From Chryseobacterium oleae (GTDB lineage Bacteria > Bacteroidota > Bacteroidia > Flavobacteriales > Weeksellaceae), in NCBI RefSeq assembly GCF_900115055.1, contig NZ_FOVD01000006.1, positions 124,001-188,000 of the forward strand: 64,000 nt of DNA, written 5' to 3'. Below the pieces are notes generated by a model that was not told where the DNA came from, made no database searches, and worked only from the letters and a program-made list of their open reading frames with translations. Below, in pieces: positions 51,201-59,278 of this stretch. Each line of letters starts with the position of its first letter. Positions within the stretch are counted from its first letter, which is position 1. The translations under genes and the position numbers were made by a program.

Positions 51201-52058
51201 ATGAAATGGACAGACGATAGAGGCGGGAACGTAGATGACCGCCGCGGTTCTGGTGGCAGCGGAGGTATGGTTGTAGGTGGAGGGCTCGGAACTTTGATTA
51301 TAGCTGCGATTATTTTCTTTTTAGGAGGTGATCCTTCAGGTATTCTGAACTCCGGCAGTGTCCAGTCTTCCGGAAGTGGAGAGAAGCGGGAACTCACTGC
51401 CCAGGAACAAAAAATCGGAGAAATGGTTGGTATGATAGGTCAATGGAACATTATTACCTGGGATCAGATCTTTAAAGAAAATGGAATGACCTATACCCAA
51501 CCGGAGATTGTTCTTTTTGAAGATACCACACAATCCGGATGCGGAACCGCTCAGTCAGCAATGGGGCCATTTTATTGCCCGGCAGACCAGAAGGTCTACA
51601 TGGATATGACCTTTTTCAATGAACTTCAGCAGAGATTCGGAGCTCAAGTAACAGAATTTACTGTTGCTTATGTTCTCGCTCATGAAGTAGGACATCATGT
51701 ACAGACTCTTCTTGGAACTACACAGAAAGTAGACGCATTAAGAAGAAGCGGAAGATATTCTGAAGCAGATATGAACAGGGTTTCTGTAGCCACAGAACTT
51801 CAGGCAGATTTTTATGCCGGCGTGTGGGCAAAACGAACGAATGATACAAAAGGTATTCTGGAGCCAGGTGATATAGAATCAGCGATAGATGCTGCACAGG
51901 CGGTAGGTGATGACAATATCCAGAAAAGATCTCAAGGATACGTTAATCAGGAAAGCTTTACTCATGGCTCTTCTGCCCAACGTAAGGAATGGTTTCTGAA
52001 AGGTTATAACACAGGAAACATTAAGCAGGGAGATACATTCAACCAACTTTTGAAATAA
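51201..52058 (+). CDS. ypfJ: YpfJ-family neutral zinc metallopeptidase
   Basis: Membrane-anchored metallopeptidase of 285 residues in the YpfJ/KPN_02809 family. The N terminus MKWTDDRGGNVDDRRGSGG and the Gly-rich membrane helix (GMVVGGGLGTLIIAAIIFFLGG) are typical. The zinc motif is AHEVGHHVQ (His161, Glu162, His165). CGTAQSAMGPFYCPADQKVYMD and ATELQADFYAGVWA complete the site. Substrates are not known. It is monocistronic and ends at a bidirectional hairpin. Confidence 0.93.
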   Translation: MKWTDDRGGNVDDRRGSGGSGGMVVGGGLGTLIIAAIIFFLGGDPSGILNSGSVQSSGSGEKRELTAQEQKIGEMVGMIGQWNIITWDQIFKENGMTYTQPEIVLFEDTTQSGCGTAQSAMGPFYCPADQKVYMDMTFFNELQQRFGAQVTEFTVAYVLAHEVGHHVQTLLGTTQKVDALRRSGRYSEADMNRVSVATELQADFYAGVWAKRTNDTKGILEPGDIESAIDAAQAVGDDNIQKRSQGYVNQESFTHGSSAQRKEWFLKGYNTGNIKQGDTFNQLLK

Positions 52059-52078
52059 ATGTAATCTAAACAAAATAA

Positions 52079-52112
52079 AAACCCTGAAGAAGTTCTTCAG
52101 GGTTTATTTTTT
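52079..52112. terminator. Bidirectional terminator
   Basis: Perfect stem AAACCCTGAAGAA / TTCTTCAGGGTTT with a one-base loop, A residues to the left and T residues to the right, between the convergent ypfJ and GLPGLI genes. Confidence 0.9.
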
Positions 52113-52944
52113 ATTGCAATTCGATTGGATTGCTGTTTCTTTTAGCTTCCTCTTTTGTTCTCTCTTCTACTCTCTTTCTCATGTCTGCCGGATTTTGATT
52201 GCCGCCGCCACCTGCTCTTGGAGGTGCTGGAAAACCGCCGCCACCACTTTGCATAAACGACATCGGATCTTTTTTAAATTTCTCCTGCTGCTTGAGGTAG
52301 TCAGCTCTTTTTACTTTTATCGTATTTCCGAACTGGTTTAAAGTAACAAGTTCAGCAATTTTATAGTTCTTCATTAGGTCAAAAGAATATTCTCCCTTAT
52401 CATCTTCTACTTTGACGATCAGTCCTGGAAGTCCACCAAATTTATAGGGACCATCCTGATAAGGAAGATCTGTTGTAAACCATGCGGTCCATTTCCTTCC
52501 TGCAAAATCCGTTGTGGCTTTTTGCACCTTATACTCTCCTATTTTCGTTGTTTCAGAAGACATTTTCCAGTTCAGAGGACGGTCTTCCTCGTACACGTAA
52601 ATATCTCTTCCGATTCTGTCTTTAAAAGATATAGCCTGACTGGATTTATCTTTTTCTACTGAATAATTGATATTGCTCCTCAATCCTTCCATCTGTTCTC
52701 TATTGATAGAAGCCCTTCCAACGCCGCCCTGAAAGGCCTTCTGCAGGATAGAATCTCTTTTGTATCTGTTTTCGGAATAAAAAAGAGACTTTTCACCGGA
52801 AATATCTAAATATGCATTTTCAGTTTTAATATCTGTTTTATTTTCCGCATCAGGTTTCATGGTCACCTGGTATACAAATCTGTTGTTTTGTGCGGAAATA
52901 TGCTGCATCAACAGCGCTAAAGCAAGAATGCCTAATTTTTTCAT
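52111..52944 (-). CDS. GLPGLI family protein (downstream paralogue)
   Basis: Secreted protein of 277 residues with signal peptide (to about residue 18, HISAQ). It contains the eponymous motif in YKFGGLPGLIVKVEDDKGEY and the usual WTAWFTTDLPYQDGP before it. A Gly/Pro-rich low-complexity insert (about residues 235-255) is followed by a charged segment and the terminal NPIELQ. The family is restricted mainly to Bacteroidetes and has no known function. Some members lie near TonB-dependent receptors, but none is here. It sits nine bases after its paralogue. Confidence 0.9.
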   Translation of the reverse strand: MKKLGILALALLMQHISAQNNRFVYQVTMKPDAENKTDIKTENAYLDISGEKSLFYSENRYKRDSILQKAFQGGVGRASINREQMEGLRSNINYSVEKDKSSQAISFKDRIGRDIYVYEEDRPLNWKMSSETTKIGEYKVQKATTDFAGRKWTAWFTTDLPYQDGPYKFGGLPGLIVKVEDDKGEYSFDLMKNYKIAELVTLNQFGNTIKVKRADYLKQQEKFKKDPMSFMQSGGGGFPAPPRAGGGGNQNPADMRKRVEERTKEEAKRNSNPIELQ

Positions 52945-52953
52945 TTCTAAATT

Positions 52954-53877
52954 TTATTTTAATTCAATTGGGTTTTGGCTAATTTCATTTTTAAAAGAAG
53001 AATTACTGCTCATTCCGGAACCTGGCCCAGACATATCAATCCCATCCATTCCTCGGGGCGACATCCCATTGCCTGAATGATTTCCTCCTCTCATTCCGCC
53101 CATTCCTCCACCATGTTTTCCACCACTGCCAAAATTCTGCATTCCGCCATCGCCGCCCGGTGCTATTCTCCGGTTTTTTGAAAACTCCAGTTCAAGGGCT
53201 GCTTTATCTCCATTAAAATTAACTCTCGTGCTTTGTCTGGCATCGGAGGCTATCGGTTCTTCAAAAGAATTTTTAATCATCATTTGTTTTACAAGATCAA
53301 ATTTATAATCTCCTTTATCATCTTCCAGCTTTACAATAAGCCCCGGTAATCCTGAGAATTTATAAGGTCCGTCAGAAACATTAATATCTTTTGTAAACCA
53401 TGCGGTCCAGATTCTGCCCCCAAAATTCGTAAGAGCTTTTTGAGCTTTATATCCGTTTTGCAGCTCAGTAACATCTGTTATTTCCCACTTCACAGGCCTG
53501 TCTTCCTGATAGTAAATTTGTTTTCCAAGTACTCTGTCATAAAAATAAATTTTCTGTTCAGGAATGTTTTTAGTAATGTAATAATCAAAAAAAGTAGGTT
53601 CAGGATGTTTTTTTATGCCTGATTTTGAAATATCTTTTTTTTCTTTTTTTATTTCTTCTCCTTTATTGGCACTCCATAAAGAATCTTTAATTAATTTATT
53701 TTCACTGATGAATAAAGACTGATTTCCTCGGACATCCAAAAAAGTTTTTTCACTTTTCAGGCTTACCAGATTAATTGAATCCGGATTTACTGAAGTCTGA
53801 TAAATGTATCTTATCGTCTGTCCATGGTACATTGTTAATAAAAACAATCCAAAAAAAATAAGAAATTTGTTTCTCAT
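52954..53877 (-). CDS. GLPGLI family protein (upstream paralogue)
   Basis: Second GLPGLI protein, 307 residues, first in the two-gene operon. It has a signal peptide (to about residue 19), WTAWFTKDINVSDGP and YKFSGLPGLIVKLEDDKGDY. Its C-terminal tail is Gly/Met/Asn/Ser-rich (about residues 235-295) and ends NPIELK, the same final motif as the neighbour despite unrelated tail sequences. A TAACTTTG box lies 33 bases upstream. Function is unknown. Confidence 0.9.
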   Translation of the reverse strand: MRNKFLIFFGLFLLTMYHGQTIRYIYQTSVNPDSINLVSLKSEKTFLDVRGNQSLFISENKLIKDSLWSANKGEEIKKEKKDISKSGIKKHPEPTFFDYYITKNIPEQKIYFYDRVLGKQIYYQEDRPVKWEITDVTELQNGYKAQKALTNFGGRIWTAWFTKDINVSDGPYKFSGLPGLIVKLEDDKGDYKFDLVKQMMIKNSFEEPIASDARQSTRVNFNGDKAALELEFSKNRRIAPGGDGGMQNFGSGGKHGGGMGGMRGGNHSGNGMSPRGMDGIDMSGPGSGMSSNSSFKNEISQNPIELK

Positions 53878-53909
53878 TATTATTTCTTTTATAGATATTA
53901 AAACCTGCT

Positions 53910-53917
53910 CAAAGTTA
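53910..53917 (-). promoter_or_regulatory. Putative -7 box (TAACTTTG) of the GLPGLI operon
   Basis: TAnnTTTG match on the minus strand, 33 bases before the start codon. There is no clear -33 element. Confidence 0.45.
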
Positions 53918-54031
53918 AACCAAAAACAGAATTTTAGAATTTACAGGGTCGAATTTATCTAAATTTAACATTCACAATCATATCGATAATGACGTTAATA
54001 ACATCGGAATCATTAAAATAGATATCTTCAA

Positions 54032-54063
54032 TTTGAGATTGCGGAAATTAGTTCGTATTTTTG
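54032..54063 (+). promoter_or_regulatory. Promoter of the suf operon
   Basis: TTTG (54032-54035), a 20-base spacer and TATTTTTG (54056-54063), 29 bases before the sufA ATG. No IscR-like operator was recognised. Confidence 0.65.
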
Positions 54064-54091
54064 CATCATTAAATCATTCTAAATAAATACA

Positions 54092-54421
54092 ATGATAAAA
54101 GTATCGGACCAAGCAAAGGCAAAAGCCATCCAACTTATGTCGGAAGATGGCTTCAACCCTGCTGAAGATTATATAAGAGTAGGGGTAAAAAGTGGAGGAT
54201 GTTCTGGTTTAGAGTATGTTTTGGGATTTGACAATCAAAAAACAGACACAGATCAAATTTTCGAAGACAATGATGTGAAAATTATTGTTGAAAAAAAGTC
54301 TATCCTTTATTTAGCAGGAACAATCCTTGAATATTCAGGAGGATTAAACGGAAAGGGGTTTGTTTTCAACAATCCTAATGCATCCAGAACGTGTGGTTGT
54401 GGAGAATCATTTAGTCTTTAA
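54092..54421 (+). CDS. sufA: A-type iron-sulfur cluster carrier SufA/ErpA
   Basis: HesB/IscA-family carrier of 109 residues that receives Fe-S clusters from SufBCD and passes them to apoproteins. The three cluster ligands are in place: Cys37 in KSGGCSGLEY, and Cys101 and Cys103 in TCGCGESF. It leads the suf gene cluster with its own promoter. The next gene in line is not a suf gene but a four-helix-bundle protein. Confidence 0.93.
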   Translation: MIKVSDQAKAKAIQLMSEDGFNPAEDYIRVGVKSGGCSGLEYVLGFDNQKTDTDQIFEDNDVKIIVEKKSILYLAGTILEYSGGLNGKGFVFNNPNASRTCGCGESFSL

Positions 54422-54425
54422 GATC

Positions 54426-54465
54426 ATTAAAAGATTTAAAAATTAAGAGATTTAGAGATTAGAAA
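54426..54465 (+). repeat. Octamer array upstream of the four-helix-bundle gene (ATTAAGAG, 8-bp period)
   Basis: Five tandem 8-base units with consensus ATT(A/T)A(A/G)AG. They start directly after the sufA stop and run into the ATG of the inserted gene. An inverted array of the same unit lies on the other side of that gene (54841-54872). Confidence 0.75.
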
Positions 54466-54839
54466 TGGCTGTATCATTTGAAAATTTTCCAATTTATAAG
54501 AAATCTATTTCATTTACAGTTAAAATCTTTAGACTTCTTGAAAATGAAAATCTACAAAAAGAGTTTTCACTTAAAGATCAAATTAAAAGAGCAGTTTTAT
54601 CAATAACCAACAATATTGCTGAAGGCTCTGAATATGGAAGCAACAAACAATTTATTAGATTTCTTTGGATAGCAAAAGGCAGCTGTGCTGAAGTAAGAAG
54701 TATGTTATTTGTTCTATCTAGTTTGAAAAAAATCGATGATGAAGATTTCCATTCACTTAGCAATGAGTGTCTTGAAATAACGAAAGACGTTTATCATTTT
54801 ATTAAATATCTGGAAAAGAGTAATTCTGGCGGCAAGTAG
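54465..54839 (+). CDS. Four-helix-bundle protein (23S rRNA intervening-sequence protein family)
   Basis: Small all-helical protein of 124 residues in the S23/IVP four-helix-bundle family (related to bAvd). First described relatives are encoded in intervening sequences inside 23S rRNA of Leptospira and Coxiella. Hallmarks are QIKRAVLSITNNIAEGSEYG and KQFIRFLWIAKGSCAEVRSM. No enzymatic residues are known, and a nucleic-acid-binding role is inferred for the family. It interrupts the suf operon between sufA and sufB, on the same strand, with inverted octamer arrays directly on both sides. It has no recognisable link to Fe-S assembly. Confidence 0.9.
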   Translation: MAVSFENFPIYKKSISFTVKIFRLLENENLQKEFSLKDQIKRAVLSITNNIAEGSEYGSNKQFIRFLWIAKGSCAEVRSMLFVLSSLKKIDDEDFHSLSNECLEITKDVYHFIKYLEKSNSGGK

Positions 54840-54840
54840 T

Positions 54841-54872
54841 CTTAATAGCTTAATGCCTTAATCTCTTAATAA
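54841..54872 (+). repeat. Octamer array downstream of the four-helix-bundle gene (CTTAATnn, 8-bp period)
   Basis: Four exact-period units, each CTTAAT plus two variable bases (AG, GC, CT, AA). On the minus strand they read ATTAAGnn, so they are the inverted counterpart of the array at 54426-54465. Confidence 0.78.
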
Positions 54873-54874
54873 TT

Positions 54875-56320
54875 ATGAAGTACACAGAGGACGACCTAAG
54901 AGTCGATTTAGAAAATAAAAAATATGAATTCGGGTGGGAAACGAAACTGGATTATGAAGAGTTTCCAATCGGTTTAAATGAAGACATCGTTCGTGCGATC
55001 TCTGCTAAAAAAGAGGAGCCGGAATGGATGACAGAATGGCGTTTGGAATCGTTCAGGATCTGGCTGAAAATGACAGAACCTACCTGGGCTAACATTAAAT
55101 ATGAAAAGCCTGATTTTCAAGCGATCCGTTACTATGCTGCGCCAAAATCGAAGCCGGAACTGGAAAGCCTTGATGAAGTAGACCCTGAATTATTGAAGAC
55201 TTTCGCGAAACTGGGTATCAATATCGAAGAACAGAAAAGACTTTCAGGAGTTGCTGTAGACATCGTTATAGATTCTGTTTCTGTGAAAACAACTTTCCAG
55301 GATACCTTAATGGAAAAAGGAATTATTTTCTGTTCTATTTCGGAGGCGATTAAAAATCATCCTGATTTGGTAAGAAAATATCTTGGAAAAGTAGTTCCGA
55401 GAGGAGATAATTTTTATTCAGCATTGAATTCCGCAGTATTTTCTGACGGAAGTTTCTGCTATATTCCAAAAGGCGTAAGATGCCCGATGGAACTTTCCAC
55501 TTACTTCCGTATCAACCAGGCAGGAACAGGACAGTTTGAAAGAACGCTTGTGATCGCAGATGAAGGAAGTTATGTATCTTATCTTGAGGGATGTACAGCC
55601 CCTTCAAGAGATGAAAACCAGCTTCACGCAGCTGTTGTGGAACTGATTGCCATGGACAACGCTGAGATTAAATACTCAACTGTTCAGAACTGGTACCCGG
55701 GAAATGAAGAAGGAAAAGGAGGAGTTTTCAATTTCGTAACCAAAAGAGGATTATGCGAGAAGAAAGCAAAAATCTCATGGACACAGGTGGAAACAGGTTC
55801 TGCAGTAACCTGGAAATATCCTTCTTGTATCTTAAAAGGTGACGGATCTATCGGAGAGTTCTACTCTATCGCAGTGACCAACAATCACCAGTATGCTGAT
55901 ACAGGAACAAAAATGATCCACATCGGAAAGAATACAAGATCAACGATCATTTCAAAAGGTATTTCTGCAGGAAAATCTCAGAATTCATACAGAGGTCAGG
56001 TGAAAGTAATGCCTTCTGCAAAAGGAGCAAGAAACTTTTCACAGTGCGACTCTCTGTTGATGGGTAATGAATGTGGTGCACATACGTTCCCATACATTGA
56101 AATCAAAGATCCTACTGCACAGCTGGAACATGAAGCAACGACTTCAAAAATCGGAGAAGATCAGATCTTCTACTGTAACCAGAGAGGAATCAATACAGAA
56201 AAAGCAATTGCTCTTATTGTGAATGGTTTCAGCAAAGAAGTATTGAATAAACTTCCAATGGAATTTGCCATTGAAGCTCAAAAATTATTGGAGATCTCTC
56301 TTGAGGGAAGTGTAGGATAA
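54875..56320 (+). CDS. sufB: Fe-S cluster assembly scaffold SufB
   Basis: Scaffold component of the SufBC2D complex, 481 residues. Family segments are EYKYGFVTDIE-like NKKYEFGWETKLDYEEFPIG at the N terminus, VPRGDNFYSALNSAVFSDGS, FCYIPKGVRCPMELSTYFRI, VSYLEGCTAPSRDENQLHAA and SRSTIISKGISAGKSQN-like TRSTIISKGISAGKSQNSYRG. QCDSLLMGNECGAHTFPY carries the conserved Cys used for cluster assembly. It starts three bases after the octamer array that follows the four-helix-bundle gene. Confidence 0.97.
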   Translation: MKYTEDDLRVDLENKKYEFGWETKLDYEEFPIGLNEDIVRAISAKKEEPEWMTEWRLESFRIWLKMTEPTWANIKYEKPDFQAIRYYAAPKSKPELESLDEVDPELLKTFAKLGINIEEQKRLSGVAVDIVIDSVSVKTTFQDTLMEKGIIFCSISEAIKNHPDLVRKYLGKVVPRGDNFYSALNSAVFSDGSFCYIPKGVRCPMELSTYFRINQAGTGQFERTLVIADEGSYVSYLEGCTAPSRDENQLHAAVVELIAMDNAEIKYSTVQNWYPGNEEGKGGVFNFVTKRGLCEKKAKISWTQVETGSAVTWKYPSCILKGDGSIGEFYSIAVTNNHQYADTGTKMIHIGKNTRSTIISKGISAGKSQNSYRGQVKVMPSAKGARNFSQCDSLLMGNECGAHTFPYIEIKDPTAQLEHEATTSKIGEDQIFYCNQRGINTEKAIALIVNGFSKEVLNKLPMEFAIEAQKLLEISLEGSVG

Positions 56321-56327
56321 TAATTTA

Positions 56328-56390
56328 AACATTAAGAAGTTAAGTATTTTGCTTTCTTAAAATCTTAATGTTAAAGAATTAAGGAATTGA
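56328..56390 (+). repeat. TTAAG octamer array and hairpin upstream of the GxxExxY gene
   Basis: Arms AACATTAAGA (56328-56337) and TCTTAATGTT (56363-56372) form a hairpin. Within it and after it TTAAG or CTTAA cores repeat with 8-base spacing (32/40, 56/64 and 71/79 in 563xx numbering). The same hairpin core recurs downstream of the gene at 56910-56938. Confidence 0.7.
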
Positions 56391-56417
56391 TAAATCAATT
56401 TTTTGAAGAAAATTAAG

Positions 56418-56822
56418 ATGACCAAAGCAGAAGTAACACAGCTTTCTTATGACATCATAGGATGTGCCATCAAGGTCCACAAAGAATTGGGCCCTGGTCT
56501 GCTGGAAAGTGTTTACGAATTGTGTTTGGCTTATGAATTAAAAGAAAGGGGGGTTTTAGTTGATCATCAAATCAGCACCAAAATCAATTATGGAAAAATT
56601 GAGATTGAAACTCCACTAAAAATTGATTTGCTTGTGAATGACACAATTATTGTAGAAATCAAAACAGTTGAAAGTTTATTACCGGTCCATCAGGCTCAAT
56701 TGATGACGTATATGAAAATTTTGAAAAAGCCTCAGGGCCTGCTCATTAATTTTTATACGGATAATATTACTAAATCTATGATTCCTTTAATTAATGAATA
56801 TTTCACAAAACTTGCAGAATAA
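56418..56822 (+). CDS. GxxExxY protein (PD-(D/E)XK nuclease-like)
   Basis: Small protein of 134 residues in the GxxExxY family. Its name-giving motif is GLLESVY (Gly27, Glu30, Tyr33). Asp70 in PLKIDLLVND, Glu80-x-Lys82 in IIVEIKTVE and Gln94 in HQAQLMTYMKIL match the order of residues in PD-(D/E)XK nucleases, so a nuclease fold is likely although activity is unproven. The ATG at 56418 is preferred over a TTG 15 bases upstream because it gives the usual N terminus. It splits sufB from sufC and is flanked by TTAAG octamer hairpins on both sides. Confidence 0.88.
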   Translation: MTKAEVTQLSYDIIGCAIKVHKELGPGLLESVYELCLAYELKERGVLVDHQISTKINYGKIEIETPLKIDLLVNDTIIVEIKTVESLLPVHQAQLMTYMKILKKPQGLLINFYTDNITKSMIPLINEYFTKLAE

Positions 56823-56909
56823 GAATAAAGCATTGTGGAATTAAGTAGATTTGCAAACCTTAAAGTCCTTCATTCAAATCAATTTATTGGTTTGCTTAAA
56901 AAAGATAAT

Positions 56910-56938
56910 ACATTAAGAAAAACTTAATTTCTTAATGT
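56910..56938 (+). repeat. TTAAG octamer hairpin downstream of the GxxExxY gene
   Basis: Arms ACATTAAGAAA (56910-56920) and TTTCTTAATGT (56928-56938). The second half contains two CTTAAT cores exactly eight bases apart. The core matches the hairpin at 56328-56372. Confidence 0.72.
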
Positions 56939-57051
56939 TTAAAATAAATTAAAAATTGTATTTCATTCGCGGGCCCCGGAACATTTGTGATTAGTGGTTT
57001 AGGATTACAAAAGACAAAATGTCAGTCTGATCTTGCGATAAACTAAAATAT

Positions 57052-57795
57052 ATGTTAGAGATAAAAAACTTGCACGCCAAAATTGAAGACGGCGCAGAAA
57101 TTTTAAAAGGTATTAATCTTGAAATAAAGCCGGGCGAAGTTCATGCTATCATGGGACCGAACGGAGCTGGAAAATCTACTCTTTCTTCTGTTATTGCAGG
57201 AAAAGAAGATTATGAAGTAACGGACGGAGAAATACTTTTTCAGGGAGAAAACATCAGTGAAGATGCTCCTGAAGAAAGAGCACACAAAGGAATTTTCCTT
57301 TCTTTCCAGTATCCGGTAGAAATTCCGGGAGTTTCTGTAACCAACTTTATTAAAGCTGCTTTAAACGAAACAAGAAAAGCAAACGGACTTGAGGAAATGC
57401 CGGCAAAAGAAATGCTTGCCCTTATCCGTGAAAAGTCTGAGCAATTAGGTATAAAAAAAGACTTCCTTTCAAGATCACTGAACGAAGGATTCTCCGGAGG
57501 TGAAAAGAAAAGAAACGAGATCTTCCAGATGATGATGCTTAATCCTAAACTGGCTATTCTTGATGAAACAGATTCAGGTCTTGATATCGATGCTTTAAGA
57601 ATTGTTGCAGACGGTGTGAACCACTTTAAAAACGAAGGGAATGCAGTACTTCTGATTACTCACTATCAGAGATTGCTTAACTATATCCAGCCTGACTTTG
57701 TTCACGTTCTTGCTAACGGAAAAATCATCAAAACCGGTGATAAATCTCTTGCATTAGAACTGGAAGCAAAAGGATACGACTGGCTTCTTAACTAA
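57052..57795 (+). CDS. sufC: Fe-S assembly ATPase SufC
   Basis: ABC-type ATPase subunit of SufBC2D, 247 residues. Walker A is GPNGAGKSTLSSVIAG. The Q-loop region is FLSFQYPVEIPGV, the signature is NEGFSGGEKKRNEIFQMMM and Walker B is LAILDETDSGLDID. The modified signature with GGEKKRNE is specific to SufC. A 229-base gap separates it from the GxxExxY gene upstream, while sufD follows 98 bases later. Confidence 0.97.
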   Translation: MLEIKNLHAKIEDGAEILKGINLEIKPGEVHAIMGPNGAGKSTLSSVIAGKEDYEVTDGEILFQGENISEDAPEERAHKGIFLSFQYPVEIPGVSVTNFIKAALNETRKANGLEEMPAKEMLALIREKSEQLGIKKDFLSRSLNEGFSGGEKKRNEIFQMMMLNPKLAILDETDSGLDIDALRIVADGVNHFKNEGNAVLLITHYQRLLNYIQPDFVHVLANGKIIKTGDKSLALELEAKGYDWLLN

Positions 57796-57893
57796 GAAGA
57801 AACTATTTCAGCAGGGATTTTATCAATCCTTTCTGAAGATGCGGAAAACCCGCAGTAAATATTATTATTTTTAAATATATAAAATAAGGTGTG

Positions 57894-59219
57894 ATGGCCG
57901 AAATATCAGTAATGGCTTTATACGATCAGATTATTGACAATCACGGTGAATTTTTGGAGAGTCTTCGTCACAGATTTCTGGATGAAGAAAGAAAAACTGC
58001 TCTTCAAAATTTCGAAAACTTAGGTTTTCCGACGAAAAAAGACGAAGAATATAAATATACCAGCATCAAAGAAATCACGGAGAAAAACTATAATTTTTTC
58101 CCGAAAGAAAGTCATAATATCACCAAAGAACAGCTGGATCAGTTGCACTTAGGGGAAGAAAATTTTGACTGGATCGTTTTTGTGAATGGTAAGCTTCATA
58201 AAGAGCTTTCAAAAGTTTCTATTGAAAATGTAGAATTTCTTTCATTCAATTATGCTTTGAATGATGAGAAACACAAAGAAGTATTTGATAAGTATTTTAA
58301 TACCATTGCTTCTAAAGATACGGCTTTCACGAACTTAAACCTTGCTTACTGCAAATATGGTTTCTTCTTGAAAGTTCCTAAAAATGTAGTGATCGAAAAA
58401 CCGATTCACGTTTTTTATATTTCTCAGAATCAGGAAGAAAACACATTCTACAACACAAGAAATTTACTTATTGTAGAAGAAGGAGCAAAAGTAGAGGTTA
58501 TAGAAAGCCACCACAATTTCGACAGTACGTATGTGCTGACGAATTCTGTAACGGAGATCTTTACGTATCCGAATGCAAAAGCAGACTGGCATAAACTTCA
58601 GAACGACAACAATACTTCGTATCTTATCGACAGTACATTCGCAAGACAGGAAAAAGACAGTTTAACGACTGTAAACACCTTCTCTTTCGGAGGAAAACTG
58701 GTAAGAAACAACCTGGACTTCATTCATAACGGAAGCAATATCAATTCGTTTATGAACGGAATCACCATTATTGGAAAAGATCAGCTGGTAGACCACCACA
58801 CGGCGGTTCACCACAATTTCCCGCATTGTGAAAGCTACCAGAACTATAAAGGTATTTTCGATGTAAATGCTCACGGCGTTTTCAATGGGAAGGTTTTCGT
58901 AGATAGAATTGCCCAGAAAACCAATGCTTATCAGCAAAACAACAACGTATTGCTAAGCGAAGGGGCTTCCATTGATACCAAACCTCAGTTGGAGATCTTC
59001 GCTGATGACGTAAAATGTTCTCACGGCTGTACCGTAGGTCAGCTGAATGAAGATGCACTGTTTTATTTAAGAGCAAGAGGTATTTCTAAAAAAGAAGCGC
59101 AAGCTTTACTTTTATATGCTTTTGCTAATGACGCGATGCAGAACATCGATATTGAACCGCTTAAAGAAAAAATTTCGAAACTTTTAGCTGAAAAGCTACA
59201 GGTGGATTTAGAATTTTAA
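57894..59219 (+). CDS. sufD: Fe-S cluster assembly protein SufD
   Basis: SufB paralogue in the SufBC2D scaffold, 441 residues from the ATG at 57894. A GTG just before it and an ATG 18 bases later are alternative starts. The chosen one has AAGG six bases upstream. The C-terminal half is the beta-helix with VDHHTAVHHNFPHCESYQNY, HGVFNGKVFVDRIAQKTNAY and DDVKCSHGCTVGQLNEDALF, including the conserved His and Cys. A terminator follows. Confidence 0.96.
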   Translation: MAEISVMALYDQIIDNHGEFLESLRHRFLDEERKTALQNFENLGFPTKKDEEYKYTSIKEITEKNYNFFPKESHNITKEQLDQLHLGEENFDWIVFVNGKLHKELSKVSIENVEFLSFNYALNDEKHKEVFDKYFNTIASKDTAFTNLNLAYCKYGFFLKVPKNVVIEKPIHVFYISQNQEENTFYNTRNLLIVEEGAKVEVIESHHNFDSTYVLTNSVTEIFTYPNAKADWHKLQNDNNTSYLIDSTFARQEKDSLTTVNTFSFGGKLVRNNLDFIHNGSNINSFMNGITIIGKDQLVDHHTAVHHNFPHCESYQNYKGIFDVNAHGVFNGKVFVDRIAQKTNAYQQNNNVLLSEGASIDTKPQLEIFADDVKCSHGCTVGQLNEDALFYLRARGISKKEAQALLLYAFANDAMQNIDIEPLKEKISKLLAEKLQVDLEF

Positions 59220-59238
59220 GACTAATATAAATTGATAC

Positions 59239-59273
59239 CAAAAAAAGCACTTCTTCCTGAAGTGCTTTTTTTA
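59239..59273 (+). terminator. Terminator of the suf operon
   Basis: Stem AAAAAGCACTTC / GAAGTGCTTTTT with a five-base loop and a T tract, 20 bases after sufD. Confidence 0.92.
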
Positions 59274-59278
59274 TGAAT

